Notes: generated by a model from the sequence alone, not told the origin. A DNA stretch of 47,083 nt from Cognatilysobacter segetis (GCF_004359965.1 NZ_SMRQ01000026.1:1-47083); one strand, 5' to 3'. Shown: positions 8,425 to 17,589, counted from the stretch's first letter. Numbers and translations: made by a program.

Positions 8425-9020
8425 GCCGGGGTCTCCAGCCGCTCGCGAAGGCGCGCGTCGATCGCGGGCCATTCGTCGCGAACGATGGAATAGCGGTGCG
8501 TGTGGCGCAGCGTGCCGTCACGGTGGCGCATGTGCGCGCGGAGGATGCCGTCGCGCGCTGCGCCGAGGCGCTCGATCGCGGCCTGCGAACGCAGGTTCAG
8601 ATGGCTGGTCTCGAACGACACCGATTCGCAGCCGAGCACGTCGAATGCGTGAGACAGAAGCAGGCGCTTGGCGGCCGTATTCAGGCCGGTGCGCTGCGCG
8701 CGCCGCGCATACCAGGTGTAGCCGATATGAAGCGTCGGCACGGACCGGTCGATGTCGTAGTAGCGCGTGGTGCCGACGACCTCGCCCGCCGCGTCGAGGA
8801 CGACGAACGGCATCGAATCCCCGGCGTCGCGAAGCGACAGCGCACCCCGCACGTAGTCCGCTTCCTCGCCCGGCGCGGGCACGCTGGTGAACGCGAGCGT
8901 CCACAGCTCGCCATCGGCCGCGGCTCGCGCCAGTGGCGCCGCATGCTCGGGCTGCAGCGGCAGCAGCGACACGTGCCCGTCGCGTAGCCAGGGCGTGCGC
9001 CAGCGGTCGACGTCCGTCAT
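8421..9020 (-). CDS. GNAT-family N-acetyltransferase embedded in the arg operon
   Basis: 199-residue acetyltransferase of the RimJ/RimL type. Features seen: [16 protein letters not shown] at the N-terminus, a central strand with [19 protein letters not shown], the sheet HIGYTWY, and the acetyl-CoA loop-like [17 protein letters not shown] (about 125-140), followed by [13 protein letters not shown], the usual C-terminal helix of RimL proteins. It overlaps both neighbours by four bases (ATGA on each side), which ties its expression to arginine synthesis. The upstream kinase-synthase already supplies acetylglutamate, so this enzyme is not needed for the known pathway; its substrate is unknown. 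The family could acetylate protein N-termini, amino acids or small molecules. Confidence 0.82.
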   Translation of the reverse strand: MTDVDRWRTPWLRDGHVSLLPLQPEHAAPLARAAADGELWTLAFTSVPAPGEEADYVRGALSLRDAGDSMPFVVLDAAGEVVGTTRYYDIDRSVPTLHIGYTWYARRAQRTGLNTAAKRLLLSHAFDVLGCESVSFETSHLNLRSQAAIERLGAARDGILRAHMRHRDGTLRHTHRYSIVRDEWPAIDARLRERLETPA

Positions 9021-10345
9021 CGCGGATCCTCCAGCGACGGGGGGTGCGACGCGCAGTACTCGACGCAGCCGGCGATGGTGGCCATGTCCTCGATGCCGTA
9101 CCAGAAGACCTGCCACGGCCCGCGGCGGATGCTGCCGTCCGACTCGCCCATGTAGAAGCCGTTCACCGGATTGCCGCGACGCGACCGCCAGAACAGGGCC
9201 GGCGTCTCGTCGCGCATGACCTGCCAGACCGCCCGGCCGAGACCCTCGCCCTGCGCCTCGTCGAGCACGGCGAACTTGTCGAGGTACGGCATGCCGTTCT
9301 CGAACGTCAGGATCACCGCGGCCCGGTAGTTCTCGCTGACGTAGGCGCGGTGCAGCGTCTTCCTCCCGAAATAGTCGGGCAGAAGGCGCCGGCCGAAGGC
9401 GGACTCGATCAGGTCGCGCAGGCGCTCGAGGTCGAGGCCGGCCCACGCGTCGGCCCGCAGCACCCGTTCGCCGCGGCGTACCAGCGTTCCCGAGCCGCGA
9501 TGGGTGAACAGCTCCTTGGCGAGCTCCGCCGGGCGCGTGATCGATACCGACGACGCCAGCGGCAGCGCTTCCAGAAGCTCGCGGATCTGTTCGATCTTCA
9601 GGCGCATTCCGCCCGTCAGCCAAGGCTGCGCCAGCAGGTGCTCGTACTCGGTCGACAGGTTGATCGAATCGATCACGTTGCCGTCGCCGTCCAGCAGGCC
9701 GCCGGTGCCGGTCAGGAACACGATCTTGTACGGCTGGAGTTCCCGCACGAGCTCGTTCGCCGCGTAGTCGGCGTTGACGTTGACGATCTGCCCTTCGATC
9801 GTTTCGCCGAGGCTGGCGATCACCGGGATGGACCCGACGCGCAGCGCGGCCTTGATCGGTGCCAGCTCGACGCGCTTCACGCGGCCGACCAGGCCCAGGC
9901 GCTCGCGATCGATGAACTCCGATTCGAACACGCCGGAGACGATCGAGGTCGAGCGCGCGCCGGCTTCCTGCAAGGCTTCGGCAAGACGCAGGTTCTGCGC
10001 CTGCATCACGCGCCGCACGATCGCGAGGCCTTCCGGCGTCGTCACGCGCAGGCCGTCGACGGTCTCCTTGGTAATCCCGGCGGCCGCCATCTCCTCGTCG
10101 AGCTGCGGCCCCGCGCCATGCACGACGATCGGCGTCAGGCCCACGTCCTGCAGGAAGGCGAGCGAGGACGACAGCGCATCGAGATCGTCGCGCAACACCG
10201 CGCCACCCACTTTCACCACCGCGAAGCGTTCGGCGTCGAGCTGCGCGAAGCGGCGCAGGTACTGGTCGATCTCCTTCGCGCTGCCCATGCTCGAGAGCAG
10301 GCGCACGATGGTCTGCCGGGTCTGGATGTCTTCGATCGGCGTCAT
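9017..10345 (-). CDS. argB: Bifunctional N-acetylglutamate kinase-synthase
   Basis: Makes N-acetylglutamate and phosphorylates it, the first two arginine steps, in one 442-residue chain as described for Xanthomonas and related to vertebrate NAGS. The amino-acid kinase domain runs from about 25 to 285: [11 protein letters not shown] (phosphate loop), [10 protein letters not shown], and [11 protein letters not shown] with [11 protein letters not shown]. The C-terminal GNAT-like synthase domain (about 295-442) holds [29 protein letters not shown] (acetyl-CoA loop) and [11 protein letters not shown]. The start MTPIEDIQ overlaps the deacetylase stop; the stop overlaps the GNAT start. This fusion means no separate argA is needed. 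Arginine feedback is usual in the family. Confidence 0.94.
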   Translation of the reverse strand: MTPIEDIQTRQTIVRLLSSMGSAKEIDQYLRRFAQLDAERFAVVKVGGAVLRDDLDALSSSLAFLQDVGLTPIVVHGAGPQLDEEMAAAGITKETVDGLRVTTPEGLAIVRRVMQAQNLRLAEALQEAGARSTSIVSGVFESEFIDRERLGLVGRVKRVELAPIKAALRVGSIPVIASLGETIEGQIVNVNADYAANELVRELQPYKIVFLTGTGGLLDGDGNVIDSINLSTEYEHLLAQPWLTGGMRLKIEQIRELLEALPLASSVSITRPAELAKELFTHRGSGTLVRRGERVLRADAWAGLDLERLRDLIESAFGRRLLPDYFGRKTLHRAYVSENYRAAVILTFENGMPYLDKFAVLDEAQGEGLGRAVWQVMRDETPALFWRSRRGNPVNGFYMGESDGSIRRGPWQVFWYGIEDMATIAGCVEYCASHPPSLEDPR

Positions 10346-11436
10346 GCCGGCGTGTTTCCGATGATGCGGGCCGCGTGCGCGGCATAGGTGTCGAGCTGGT
10401 CGAGGGCGACCCATTCGTCGGCGGTGTGCGCCTGCGCGATGTCGCCGGGGCCGAACACGAAAGCGGTCAGGCCGGCCTGCGAGAACAGCGAGGCTTCTGT
10501 CCAGAAGTCGACGGCGTTGCCGATCGGCAGGCCGAGCTCGTCGGCGAGATCGCGTGCGGCGAGACGCTGGCGTTCGGCTTCGTGCAGCACGCCTGCAGGC
10601 AGCGGCGGACCGCGGAAGGTTTCCTCGTAGGCGTCGAGTTCGCCCTCGCCGGCCAAGCCCTGCAACGTTGCGTGCATCGCGTCGATGTCCATCGAGGGCA
10701 GTGGGCGGAAGTTGAAGCGCAGCTCACCACTGGGCGCGATCACGTTGCCCTTGATGCCACCCGCCATGGTGCCGATGTTGAAGCGCAGCCCCGTCAGCCC
10801 GCCGAAGCGCTCGTGCGCGAGCGACTGCGCGTGGTCGAGCGCGCGAACGCCCCAGCGCATCGCGCGATGCACGGCGCTGAGCTGCATGGCGTTCGGCGAG
10901 GACGCGTGGCCGGCCTCGCCACGGAAGGCGATGCGCGCGGAGCTCAGGCCGCGATGCGCGAGCACGGCTTCGCAGTTCGTCGGTTCCGCGATCAGCGCTT
11001 CGCTGAAGCCGTGGTCGCTCGCGAGGAAGGCGGCGATGCACCGCGGGTCGTTGGCTTCCTCGTCCGTCGAGAACAGGAACGCGGCATCGCCCGTCGTCAC
11101 CGCGGCCGCAGCGAGCAGACACGCAGCCGCGCCCTTGATGTCGCATGCGCCGAGCCCGATCGCGCGGTCACCCTCGACGCGCAGGCGCAAGGGATCGTCC
11201 GACCACGCGGCGGACGATGGCACGGTATCGAGGTGCACGTTGAACAGCCGCGCCGGGCGACCGCGCACGGCGAGCATCGACACCGCACCCGCGCCGTGAT
11301 CGTTCACCTGTATCTGGAACCCCGGCAGCTGCGCGCGCAGGTAGTCGAAGATGCCGTCGGTGCCGATCGCGCGCGGCGGATTGCGGGTGTCGAACGCGAC
11401 CAGCGCCTCCAGGTGGCGGAGCACCGCCTCACGCAT
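10342..11436 (-). CDS. argE': M20 deacetylase, acetylcitrulline/acetylornithine type
   Basis: In xanthomonads this M20 zinc peptidase removes acetate from N-acetylcitrulline after the acetylated transcarbamylase step. 364 residues. Metal ligands and catalytic residues visible: HLDTVP (about 68-73), GLGACDIKG (about 92-100, bridging Asp), STDEEANDP (catalytic Glu and metal Glu, near 123-131), AEPTNCEAV, and a C-terminal HTADEWV His. The dimerisation domain with [11 protein letters not shown] lies mid-protein. The start overlaps the argG stop by eight bases. Its neighbour is acetylornithine transcarbamylase, so acetylcitrulline is the likely substrate; the sequence alone cannot exclude acetylornithine. 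Confidence 0.92.
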   Translation of the reverse strand: MREAVLRHLEALVAFDTRNPPRAIGTDGIFDYLRAQLPGFQIQVNDHGAGAVSMLAVRGRPARLFNVHLDTVPSSAAWSDDPLRLRVEGDRAIGLGACDIKGAAACLLAAAAVTTGDAAFLFSTDEEANDPRCIAAFLASDHGFSEALIAEPTNCEAVLAHRGLSSARIAFRGEAGHASSPNAMQLSAVHRAMRWGVRALDHAQSLAHERFGGLTGLRFNIGTMAGGIKGNVIAPSGELRFNFRPLPSMDIDAMHATLQGLAGEGELDAYEETFRGPPLPAGVLHEAERQRLAARDLADELGLPIGNAVDFWTEASLFSQAGLTAFVFGPGDIAQAHTADEWVALDQLDTYAAHAARIIGNTPA

Positions 11437-12661
11437 CGGACGTCGCTCCGGTCACTTCTGCCCACAACGTGCTGCTCATGCCGAACAGCTTGATGAAGCC
11501 TTCCGCTTCTTCGACGCCCCAGTCGGCCGACTGCGCATACGTCGCGCCCTTGGCGTTGAGCAGGTGCGGCGACTTCACGGCGACGGCGTCGACGCGCGCG
11601 CCATGCGTTTCCAGCACGACGTCGCCGTTGACGGTGCGCTGCGAACTCGCGAGGAACGCTTCGAGGTCGGTCTTGAGCGGATCGTGGAAGAAGCCTTCGT
11701 AGACCAGCTCCACCCACTTGCGCGCCACATCGGGCTTGAAGCGGTTCTGCTGCTTGGTCAGCACCGCTTCCTCGAGCGCGCGGTGCGCGGTGAGCAGCGC
11801 GGTGATGCCCGGCGCCTCGAACACGATGCGGCCCTTGAGCCCGATCGTCGTATCGCCGGTGTACATGCCGCGACCGACACCGTAGGCCGCGAACATCGTG
11901 TTGAGCTTGGCCAGCATGGCGTGCCCCGGCATCGACACGCCGTCGAGCGTCACCGCCTCACCATTGCGGAAGCCGATCGCAACGCGCAGCGGCTGCTCCG
12001 GCCAGGCCTCGCGCGGCGCGCACCAGCCCCGCGCACCCTCGCCCGGCGCCTCCCACTTGTCGATCTCGCCGCCCGACAGCGTCACGCCGAGCACGTTCTC
12101 GTTGATCGTGTAGCTCTGCTGCTTGGCGCGCACGCCGAAGCCGCGTTCCTCGAGGTACTTCTGCTCGTACGCGCGCGTCTGCGTGTGTTCCTTCTGGATC
12201 TCGCGGATCGGCGCCACGATGCGGTACGTGCCCTGCGCCTTCACCGCGAGGTCGAAACGCACCTGGTCGTTGCCCATGCCCGTGCAGCCGTGGGCGATCG
12301 CGTCGGTGCCGAGTTCCTTGCAGCGCTGCAGCGCGGCGTCGACAATCAGGTAGCGATCCGACACCAGCAGCGGGTACTGGCCCTGATAGCCCTCGCCCGC
12401 CTGCACGAACGGCTTGACGAAGCCGTTCCAGATCGCGGGGCCGCCGTCGACGGTGACGTGGCTCGCGACGCCGAGCTCCTTCGCGCGTGCCTCGATGAAC
12501 GCTCGCTCCTCGGCGTCGACGCCGCCGGTGTCGGCGAACACGGTGTGCACGTTCCAGCCGCGCTCCTTGAGGTACGGAACGCAGAAGCTGGTGTCGAGGC
12601 CGCCGGAGAAGGCGAGGACGATGTCGCGGGAGGCCGACGGCGCGGTCGATTCGGTGGTCAT
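11429..12661 (-). CDS. argG: Argininosuccinate synthase
   Basis: ATP-dependent condensation of citrulline and aspartate. 410 residues. The PP-loop [12 protein letters not shown] lies at about 17-28, [12 protein letters not shown] near 43, [14 protein letters not shown] near 118-131 (citrulline/aspartate site), and [14 protein letters not shown] near 155. Start ATG is 27 bases downstream of the argF' stop with GAGC/GGAA-type purines ahead. It is second in the operon and overlaps the deacetylase gene by eight bases. Confidence 0.95.
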   Translation of the reverse strand: MTTESTAPSASRDIVLAFSGGLDTSFCVPYLKERGWNVHTVFADTGGVDAEERAFIEARAKELGVASHVTVDGGPAIWNGFVKPFVQAGEGYQGQYPLLVSDRYLIVDAALQRCKELGTDAIAHGCTGMGNDQVRFDLAVKAQGTYRIVAPIREIQKEHTQTRAYEQKYLEERGFGVRAKQQSYTINENVLGVTLSGGEIDKWEAPGEGARGWCAPREAWPEQPLRVAIGFRNGEAVTLDGVSMPGHAMLAKLNTMFAAYGVGRGMYTGDTTIGLKGRIVFEAPGITALLTAHRALEEAVLTKQQNRFKPDVARKWVELVYEGFFHDPLKTDLEAFLASSQRTVNGDVVLETHGARVDAVAVKSPHLLNAKGATYAQSADWGVEEAEGFIKLFGMSSTLWAEVTGATSDA

Positions 12662-12688
12662 GGAAGGGCTCGGAAAGGAAATTCGGGG

Positions 12689-13699
12689 TCAGGCGCGTTG
12701 CTTGATGAGCGAGGCCATCACGGCCTTCTGCACATGCAGGCGGTTTTCGGCTTCGTCGATCGCGATGCACGCGGGCGAATCCATGACGGCATCGGTCGCC
12801 TTCACGTTGCGGCGCAGCGGCAGGCAATGGCTGAAGACGCCGTTCTTGGTCAGCGCCATCTTCCGTTCGTCGACGATGAAGTGCTTGTACTGGTCGCGGA
12901 TGGGCTTCTCGTCCTGCCAGCGCCCGAAGAACGGGATCGCGCCCCAGCTCTTGGCGTACACGACGTCCGCGCCCGCGTAGGCGCTGTCGATGTCGTGGCT
13001 GACCGTCAGCGAGCCGCCGCTCTCGGCGACGTTCTGCTGGGCCCAGCCCATGTAGCGCTGGTCGAGCAGGTAGTCCGGCGTCGGGCACAGCAACGTCACG
13101 TCCATGCCGAGGCGCGTCGCGATCGTCAGCGCCGAGTTGGCCACGGCCGTGTTGAGCGGCTTGGGGTGGTAGGTCCACGTCAGCACGTACTTCCTGCCGC
13201 GCAGGTCGGCTGTGCCGAAATGCTCCTGCAGCGCGAGTGCGTGCGCGAGTTCCTGGCACGGATGCGTGATCGTCTCCATGTTGATCACCGGCACCGTGGA
13301 GTACTGCGCGAAGGCCTTGAGCACACGGTCCTCGCGGTCGACCGACCAGTCGACGAACTTCGGGAAGGCGCGCACGCCGATCAGGTCGACGTAGCGGGCG
13401 AGCACGCGCGCCACTTCGGCGATGTGCTCCTCGGTGTCGCCGTCCATCACGGTGCCGAGGTCGAACTCGATCGGCCACGCATCCTTGCCCGGCTGCAGCA
13501 CCACGGCGTGGCCGCCCAGTTGGAACGCGCCCAGCTCGAAGCTCGTGCGCGTGCGCATGGACGGGTTGAAGAACACCAGCGCGATGGACTTGCCCTTGAG
13601 CTGGTCGCCGAGCTTGGACGTCTTGAAGGCGGCGGCATCGGCGAGCACCGCGTCGAGTTCGGCGCGGGACCAGTCCTGGGTATTGAGGAAGTGCTTCAT
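12689..13699 (-). CDS. argF': N-acetylornithine carbamoyltransferase
   Basis: Transfers carbamoyl phosphate to N-acetylornithine, giving N-acetylcitrulline. 336 residues, closely similar throughout to the Xanthomonas campestris enzyme as I recall it. Motifs: carbamoyl-phosphate loop SMRTR (47-51), W75 and E90 in the GDTEEH loop (the Glu that distinguishes acetylornithine from succinylornithine enzymes), HPCQ near 145, KPLNTAVANS, and HCLPLRRN near 285. The ATG follows GGAG eight bases upstream. It is the first structural gene after a long leader with an Arg-rich peptide and terminator, so it is probably attenuated by arginine supply. Confidence 0.96.
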   Translation of the reverse strand: MKHFLNTQDWSRAELDAVLADAAAFKTSKLGDQLKGKSIALVFFNPSMRTRTSFELGAFQLGGHAVVLQPGKDAWPIEFDLGTVMDGDTEEHIAEVARVLARYVDLIGVRAFPKFVDWSVDREDRVLKAFAQYSTVPVINMETITHPCQELAHALALQEHFGTADLRGRKYVLTWTYHPKPLNTAVANSALTIATRLGMDVTLLCPTPDYLLDQRYMGWAQQNVAESGGSLTVSHDIDSAYAGADVVYAKSWGAIPFFGRWQDEKPIRDQYKHFIVDERKMALTKNGVFSHCLPLRRNVKATDAVMDSPACIAIDEAENRLHVQKAVMASLIKQRA

Positions 13700-13730
13700 C
13701 GGGGCTCCGGGAGGAAGGTCGCCGGGTCCC

Positions 13731-13763
13731 TGAAACGCAAGAACCCAGCGCGAGGCTGGGTTC
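13731..13763 (-). terminator. Intrinsic terminator in the arg leader (putative attenuator)
   Basis: On the minus strand GAACCCAGC (13763-13755), loop CTCGC, GCTGGGTTC (13749-13741) form a perfect 9-bp hairpin followed by a U-rich but interrupted TTGCGTTTCA. It lies 42 bases upstream of the argF' start and downstream of the leader peptide stop. It could simply terminate the gene at 13937-14344, but its 5' arm is also complementary to the leader end. Confidence 0.72.
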
Positions 13764-13803
13764 GAGTCTGACGCCGAAAGGCGAAAAGCCGCGTTACCCA
13801 GCC
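13754..13803 (-). promoter_or_regulatory. Putative antiterminator pairing of the arg attenuator
   Basis: GGCTGGGT on the minus strand (13803-13796, covering the last codons and stop of the leader peptide) is perfectly complementary over 8 bp to ACCCAGCC (13761-13754), the 5' arm of the terminator. The two hairpins exclude each other. A ribosome stalled on the early Arg codons would leave the upstream segment free to form the antiterminator. A ribosome that reaches the stop would cover it and allow termination. Confidence 0.65.
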
Positions 13804-13895
13804 GTGTGGCGGGTGCGTCGGCGCGCGCGCGAGGTCATGCCCGCCGCCATGTAGGCGGAGGTCAGGATGTCGGCGTCGGCGTAGTCGGTGCGCAT
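13794..13895 (-). CDS. Arg-rich leader peptide of the arg operon (putative)
   Basis: A 33-codon frame ending with TAA. Its C-terminal part reads MTSRARRRTRHTAG: five Arg in seven residues (codons 23-29 of the full frame; CGC, CGC, CGA, CGC, CGC). Possible starts are Met1 (13895), Met16 (13850) and Met20 (13838, giving a 14-residue peptide); none has a strong Shine-Dalgarno site. The predicted transcription start is only a few bases before Met1, so leaderless initiation is possible. Position between a candidate promoter and the terminator ahead of argF', and the Arg codon cluster, match the design of classical attenuator leader peptides. Not verified by expression or conservation. Confidence 0.6.
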   Translation of the reverse strand: MRTDYADADILTSAYMAAGMTSRARRRTRHTAG

Positions 13896-13905
13896 GCGGG
13901 CGGCG

Positions 13906-13934
13906 ATTCTGCGGCCTGCGGGCGGTCGATGCAA
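13906..13934 (-). promoter_or_regulatory. Candidate promoter of the arg operon
   Basis: Minus strand TTGCAT (13934-13929), 17-bp spacer, CAGAAT (13911-13906). The -10 matches four of six consensus bases and the spacing is ideal. The predicted start near 13899 falls just ahead of the leader peptide. Confidence 0.4.
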
Positions 13935-13936
13935 GG

Positions 13937-14344
13937 TCAGGGTGCCGGCATCACGGAAATGCGGATCCGCAACAGGTGGCCCGGATCGTCGGCCAGCCGT
14001 GAGCGGTACTTCGCGCCGCGGTAGGTGTAGTCGACGTCGTAGGCGACCGGCCGCCGGAACTGGCGTTCGACCGGCACGGTGCGGCAGTCCTCGCCCGACT
14101 GGTTCCGCTCGCGCTCGCGCTTGAGCACGCTGCGCACGGCGCCGAGGGCACGGGAAACACGGGAGCCGTCCTCGCACCGCGTCTCGACGCTCGTGGCCGT
14201 CAGGGTCTGGTAGACCGGCGTCACCCGCAGCACCCGCGCGTATTCGTAGCGGACGTTCTCGCGCTGGACCACGGTTTCGGCGGAGGCGGTCGCCGCGGCG
14301 ATGGACAGCAGGAGCGCGATGAACGGCAGCGTTCGACGTCGCAA
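13937..14344 (-). CDS. Small exported protein, UmoD-like
   Basis: 135 residues from a TTG start with GGAGAG six bases upstream. Residues 1-23 form a Sec signal peptide (LRRRTLPFIALLLSIAAATA then SAE). The mature part has the pattern YEYARVLRVTPVYQTL, an Arg-rich mid section with two Cys (in TRCEDG and EDCRTV), and a C-terminal YDVDYTYRGAKYRSRL strand-like repeat. This arrangement resembles the UmoD/glycine-zipper-associated proteins common in xanthomonads; I hold that assignment loosely. Longer upstream in-frame Met codons would run into the divergent cysS leader and lack ribosome sites. A -10-like TACACT sits at 14380-14375. It is followed by the arg leader on the same strand. Confidence 0.65.
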   Translation of the reverse strand: MRRRTLPFIALLLSIAAATASAETVVQRENVRYEYARVLRVTPVYQTLTATSVETRCEDGSRVSRALGAVRSVLKRERERNQSGEDCRTVPVERQFRRPVAYDVDYTYRGAKYRSRLADDPGHLLRIRISVMPAP

Positions 14345-14455
14345 GGCGGGCTCTCCGCGGGGCTCGGACCGGGAAGTGTATGCGGGCCGCGGCGAACCCC
14401 GATGAATGCCCCCTGTCCCCGCCCGGTCCGCCGCGGGCCGCGGGGCACGCGCCGG

Positions 14456-14461
14456 TACAAT
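14456..14461 (+). promoter_or_regulatory. Candidate -10 element of cysS
   Basis: TACAAT 34 bases before the cysS ATG, in an otherwise very GC-rich gap. No clear -35 is visible 17 bases upstream. Confidence 0.45.
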
Positions 14462-14495
14462 GGCCGGCTCGCCGCCACGCGACGCACCCGCGCCC

Positions 14496-15878
14496 ATGAG
14501 CCTGCACCTGTACAACAGCCTGACCCGCCGGCTGGAGCCGTTCGAGCCGCTCGATGCGTCCTGCCCGACGATGTACGTCTGCGGGCCGACCGTCTACAAC
14601 TACGTGCACATCGGCAACGCGCGCCCCTACGTCGTGTTCGGCGTGCTCGCCGAGCTGCTGCGCCGTCGCTACGGTGCGGTGCGCTACGTGCGCAACATCA
14701 CCGACGTCGACGACAAGATCAACAACGCCGCGCGCGAGCTCGGCGTACCGATCTCGGCGATCACCGATCGCTACGCCGCCGCCTTCCGCGACGACATGGC
14801 GGCGATCGGCGCCGTCGCCCCCGATGCGGAGCCGACGGTCACCGGCCACATCCCGCAGATCGTCGCGATGATCGAACGCCTGATCGCCTCCGGCCATGCG
14901 TACGCGGCCGAAAACCACGTGCTGTTCTCGGTCGGCTCGTTCGACAGCTACGGCAAGCTCTCGCGCCGCGACCGCGACGAGATGATCGCCGGCGCCCGCA
15001 TCGACGTGGCGCCGTACAAGCGTGACCCGGGCGATTTCGTGCTCTGGAAGCCGTCGACCGACGACCTGCCCGGCTGGGAGTCGCCCTGGGGCCGCGGCCG
15101 CCCGGGCTGGCACATCGAGTGCTCGGCGATGGCCGAGGCGCTGCTGGGCGAGACCATCGACATCCATGCCGGCGGCGTGGACCTGCAGTTCCCGCACCAC
15201 GAGAACGAGATCGCGCAGAGCGAGTGCGCGCACGGCGGGCGCATTTTCGCGCGCTACTGGCTGCACAACGGCATGCTCAACTTCGGCGGCGCGAAGATGA
15301 GCAAGTCGATCGGCAACATCGAGAAGATCCACGACCTCGTTGCGAAGCACCCGCCCGAGGCCCTGCGCTACGCCCTGCTCTCCGCGCACTACCGCCAGCC
15401 GCTGGAATGGTCGGAGGGGGTCATCGAGCAGTGCGTGCGCACGCTGGACCGGCTGTACGGCACGCTGCGCGACCTCGGCGACGTGCCGGCGGCCGCCGCG
15501 ATTCCGGCCGCCGTCGAACAGGCGCTCGACGAGGACCTCAACACGCCGCAGGCGCTGGCGATCCTCAATGAGCTCGCCCGTGACGCCCGCGCGGCGCTCG
15601 CGGCGGGCGATGCCGATCCGTCCCGCCTGGCGCCGCTGAAATCCGCACTGCTGGGCGCGGGTCTCGCGCTCGGCCTGCTGCAGCAGGCGCCCGCCGACTG
15701 GTTTGGCCGGGGCGCGGGCGACGGTGACGACGGGCGCATCAGCGCCCTCGTGGAGGAGCGCACCGCCGCCAAGAAGTCGCGCGATTTCGCCCGCGCCGAC
15801 GCCATACGCGACGCTCTCGCCGCGGAGGGCATCCTGCTCGAGGACACCGCGGCCGGCGTGCGCTGGCGCCGCGCCTGA
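14496..15878 (+). CDS. cysS: Cysteinyl-tRNA synthetase
   Basis: Charges tRNA-Cys. 460 residues, the usual length. Class I signatures: HIGN at 38-41 in the [11 protein letters not shown] block, and KMSKS in [10 protein letters not shown] near 267-271. Zinc ligands expected of the family are visible as C29, the Cys in HIECSAM (about 209), and His/Glu in FPHHENE (about 234-238). The helical C-terminal domain follows. I chose the internal ATG giving [12 protein letters not shown] because this matches the family; the longer frame to 14406 would overlap the promoter. sufE starts 10 bases after the stop. Confidence 0.96.
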   Translation: MSLHLYNSLTRRLEPFEPLDASCPTMYVCGPTVYNYVHIGNARPYVVFGVLAELLRRRYGAVRYVRNITDVDDKINNAARELGVPISAITDRYAAAFRDDMAAIGAVAPDAEPTVTGHIPQIVAMIERLIASGHAYAAENHVLFSVGSFDSYGKLSRRDRDEMIAGARIDVAPYKRDPGDFVLWKPSTDDLPGWESPWGRGRPGWHIECSAMAEALLGETIDIHAGGVDLQFPHHENEIAQSECAHGGRIFARYWLHNGMLNFGGAKMSKSIGNIEKIHDLVAKHPPEALRYALLSAHYRQPLEWSEGVIEQCVRTLDRLYGTLRDLGDVPAAAAIPAAVEQALDEDLNTPQALAILNELARDARAALAAGDADPSRLAPLKSALLGAGLALGLLQQAPADWFGRGAGDGDDGRISALVEERTAAKKSRDFARADAIRDALAAEGILLEDTAAGVRWRRA

Positions 15879-15888
15879 GGACATCGAT

Positions 15889-16335
15889 TTGGCCGACACC
15901 GCGTTCCCGCTCGAACCCACGGCCGCCGAGGCCCAGCAGGCGATCCGCGACGAGTTCGCCTTCTTCGGCGACTGGGCCGAGCGCTACCAGTACCTGATCG
16001 ACCTCGGCCGCAAGCTTCCGCCGATGGCGGACGACCTGCGCATCGAGGACAACCGCCTGCTCGGCTGCCAGTCGAAGGTCTGGATCGTCAGCCACGGCGA
16101 CGCCGCGCGACTGGACTTCGTGGCCGCGAGCGATTCGGCCATCGTGTCGGGGCTGGTCTTCCTCGCGCTGCGTGTCTACTCGGGGCGCAGCGCCGACGAG
16201 ATCCTCGCGACCGAGCCGTCGTTCGTCGCCGACATCGGCCTGTCGCGCCATCTCTCGCCCACGCGCAGCAACGGGCTGAGCGCACTCCTGCAACGCATCC
16301 GCGACACCGCACGGGCCGCGCGGGACGCCGCATGA
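15889..16335 (+). CDS. sufE: SufE-type cysteine desulfurase sulfur acceptor
   Basis: SufE takes persulfide sulfur from SufS for Fe-S cluster assembly. 148 residues. The acceptor Cys lies in RLLGCQSKVW (about residue 58), and the block YQYLIDLGRKLPP is typical. The start is TTG; TGAGGA overlapping the cysS stop gives a ribosome site eight bases upstream, and no ATG fits. No other suf gene is adjacent. The stop overlaps the following transporter ATG. CsdE is an alternative name for the same fold. Confidence 0.9.
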   Translation: MADTAFPLEPTAAEAQQAIRDEFAFFGDWAERYQYLIDLGRKLPPMADDLRIEDNRLLGCQSKVWIVSHGDAARLDFVAASDSAIVSGLVFLALRVYSGRSADEILATEPSFVADIGLSRHLSPTRSNGLSALLQRIRDTARAARDAA

Positions 16336-17564
16336 CGGCGGACGCCGTGCCGAGCCCGATGCGCGTGCCCGCGTTCGTCGCGTTGATGGGCTACCGCATC
16401 CTGACGATCCTGTCGTACCAGATCGTGGCCATCGCGGTCGGTTGGCAGATCTACCAGCTCACGCACGATCCGCTGAAGCTCGGCCTCATCGGGCTGGCCG
16501 AGGTGATCCCGTACTTCTGCATGGCGCCGTTCGCCGGCTACCTGGTGGACCACCTGCCGCGCCGCCGGCTTGGCATGGCCGCCTGCCTCGGGCTGGCGGC
16601 GACCGCGCTGATCCTCGTCGCCGTTTCCGCGCGGCATGCCGGCGCCTCGCAGCTCGCGCTGATGTACGGCGCGGTCGCGCTGACAGGCGCCGTGCGTTCG
16701 GTCCTCGGACCGGTCTACAACGCGCTGTTCGGACGGGTCCTGGTGCGTGAGCAGTACACGCGCGGCGCGAGCGTCGGCAGCATCGTGTTCCAGTCGGGAC
16801 TGGTCGTCGGTCCCGCCCTCGGCGGTGCACTCGTGGGCGAAGGCAGCGTGGTGCTGGCCTACTGGATCGCGGCCGCGTTGGCAATCGGCGCGGCGCTCGC
16901 GGTGGTCTCGCTGCGCGTCACCGAGCCGCCGCAGCAGATGCAGCGCGGGCCGATCTTCCGCAGCATCGGCGAGGGCATCCGCTTCGTCTTCGGGCACCAG
17001 ATCCTGCTGGGCGCGCTCGCGCTGGACATGTTCGCCGTGCTGCTGGGCGGCGCGATCTCGCTGGCGCCCGCGTTCATCCACGACGTTCTCCACCGGGGCC
17101 CCGAGGCGCTGGGCATCCTGCGCGGCGCACCGGCACTGGGCGCGGTCGCCGTGGGCTTCTGGCTCGCGCGCAAGCCACTCGACCGCCACGCCGGCCGCAT
17201 CCTGCTGGGCGCGGTGGCCGGCTTCGGGCTATGCATGATCGCGTTCGGGCTGTCGACCTCGTTCTGGCTGTCGGCCGCCATCCTGCTGGTGTCGGGGATC
17301 TGCGATGGCGTGTCGGTGGTGCTGCGCTCGACCATCCTGCAGCTCGCCACGCCCGACGACATGCGCGGCCGCGTCTCGTCGATCAACGGCATCTTCATCG
17401 GCTCGTCGAACGAACTCGGTGCCTTCTGGTCCGGCTCGATGGCGCGCCTGCTGGGACTCGTGCCTTCGGTGGTACTCGGCGGGTTCATGACGATCGCCGT
17501 GGTCGGAGCGACGGCCTGGCGCGCGCCCCGCCTGCGCCGCCTGGTGCTGGGCGACCTGCGCTAG
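16332..17564 (+). CDS. MFS transporter, EntS/MFS_3 type
   Basis: 410 residues with about 12 hydrophobic segments. The MFS motif between segments 2 and 3 appears as GYLVDHLPRRRLGM (about 68-81), and a second half-repeat occurs near 280-300 (RKPLDRHAGR). The N-terminal segment ALMGYRILTILSYQIVAIAVGWQIYQLT is typical of the MFS_3 group that includes enterobactin exporter EntS and macrolide exporters. Substrate cannot be told from the sequence. The start overlaps the sufE stop by four bases, so cysS, sufE and this gene probably form one transcript, ended by the hairpin at 17590-17622. Confidence 0.85.
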   Translation: MTADAVPSPMRVPAFVALMGYRILTILSYQIVAIAVGWQIYQLTHDPLKLGLIGLAEVIPYFCMAPFAGYLVDHLPRRRLGMAACLGLAATALILVAVSARHAGASQLALMYGAVALTGAVRSVLGPVYNALFGRVLVREQYTRGASVGSIVFQSGLVVGPALGGALVGEGSVVLAYWIAAALAIGAALAVVSLRVTEPPQQMQRGPIFRSIGEGIRFVFGHQILLGALALDMFAVLLGGAISLAPAFIHDVLHRGPEALGILRGAPALGAVAVGFWLARKPLDRHAGRILLGAVAGFGLCMIAFGLSTSFWLSAAILLVSGICDGVSVVLRSTILQLATPDDMRGRVSSINGIFIGSSNELGAFWSGSMARLLGLVPSVVLGGFMTIAVVGATAWRAPRLRRLVLGDLR

Positions 17565-17589
17565 GACGACGCGCCGTTCCCGCCGCCGT

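Noticed and set aside
13741-13763. Reading the hairpin only as the terminator of the 13937-14344 gene
   Set aside because: Possible, but it lies about 175 bases past that stop, after an Arg-rich frame, and its arm pairs with that frame, so attenuation explains more of the sequence.
11351-13771. 806-codon plus-strand frame across the arg genes
   Set aside because: Shadow of argG and argF' on the other strand, without recognisable motifs.
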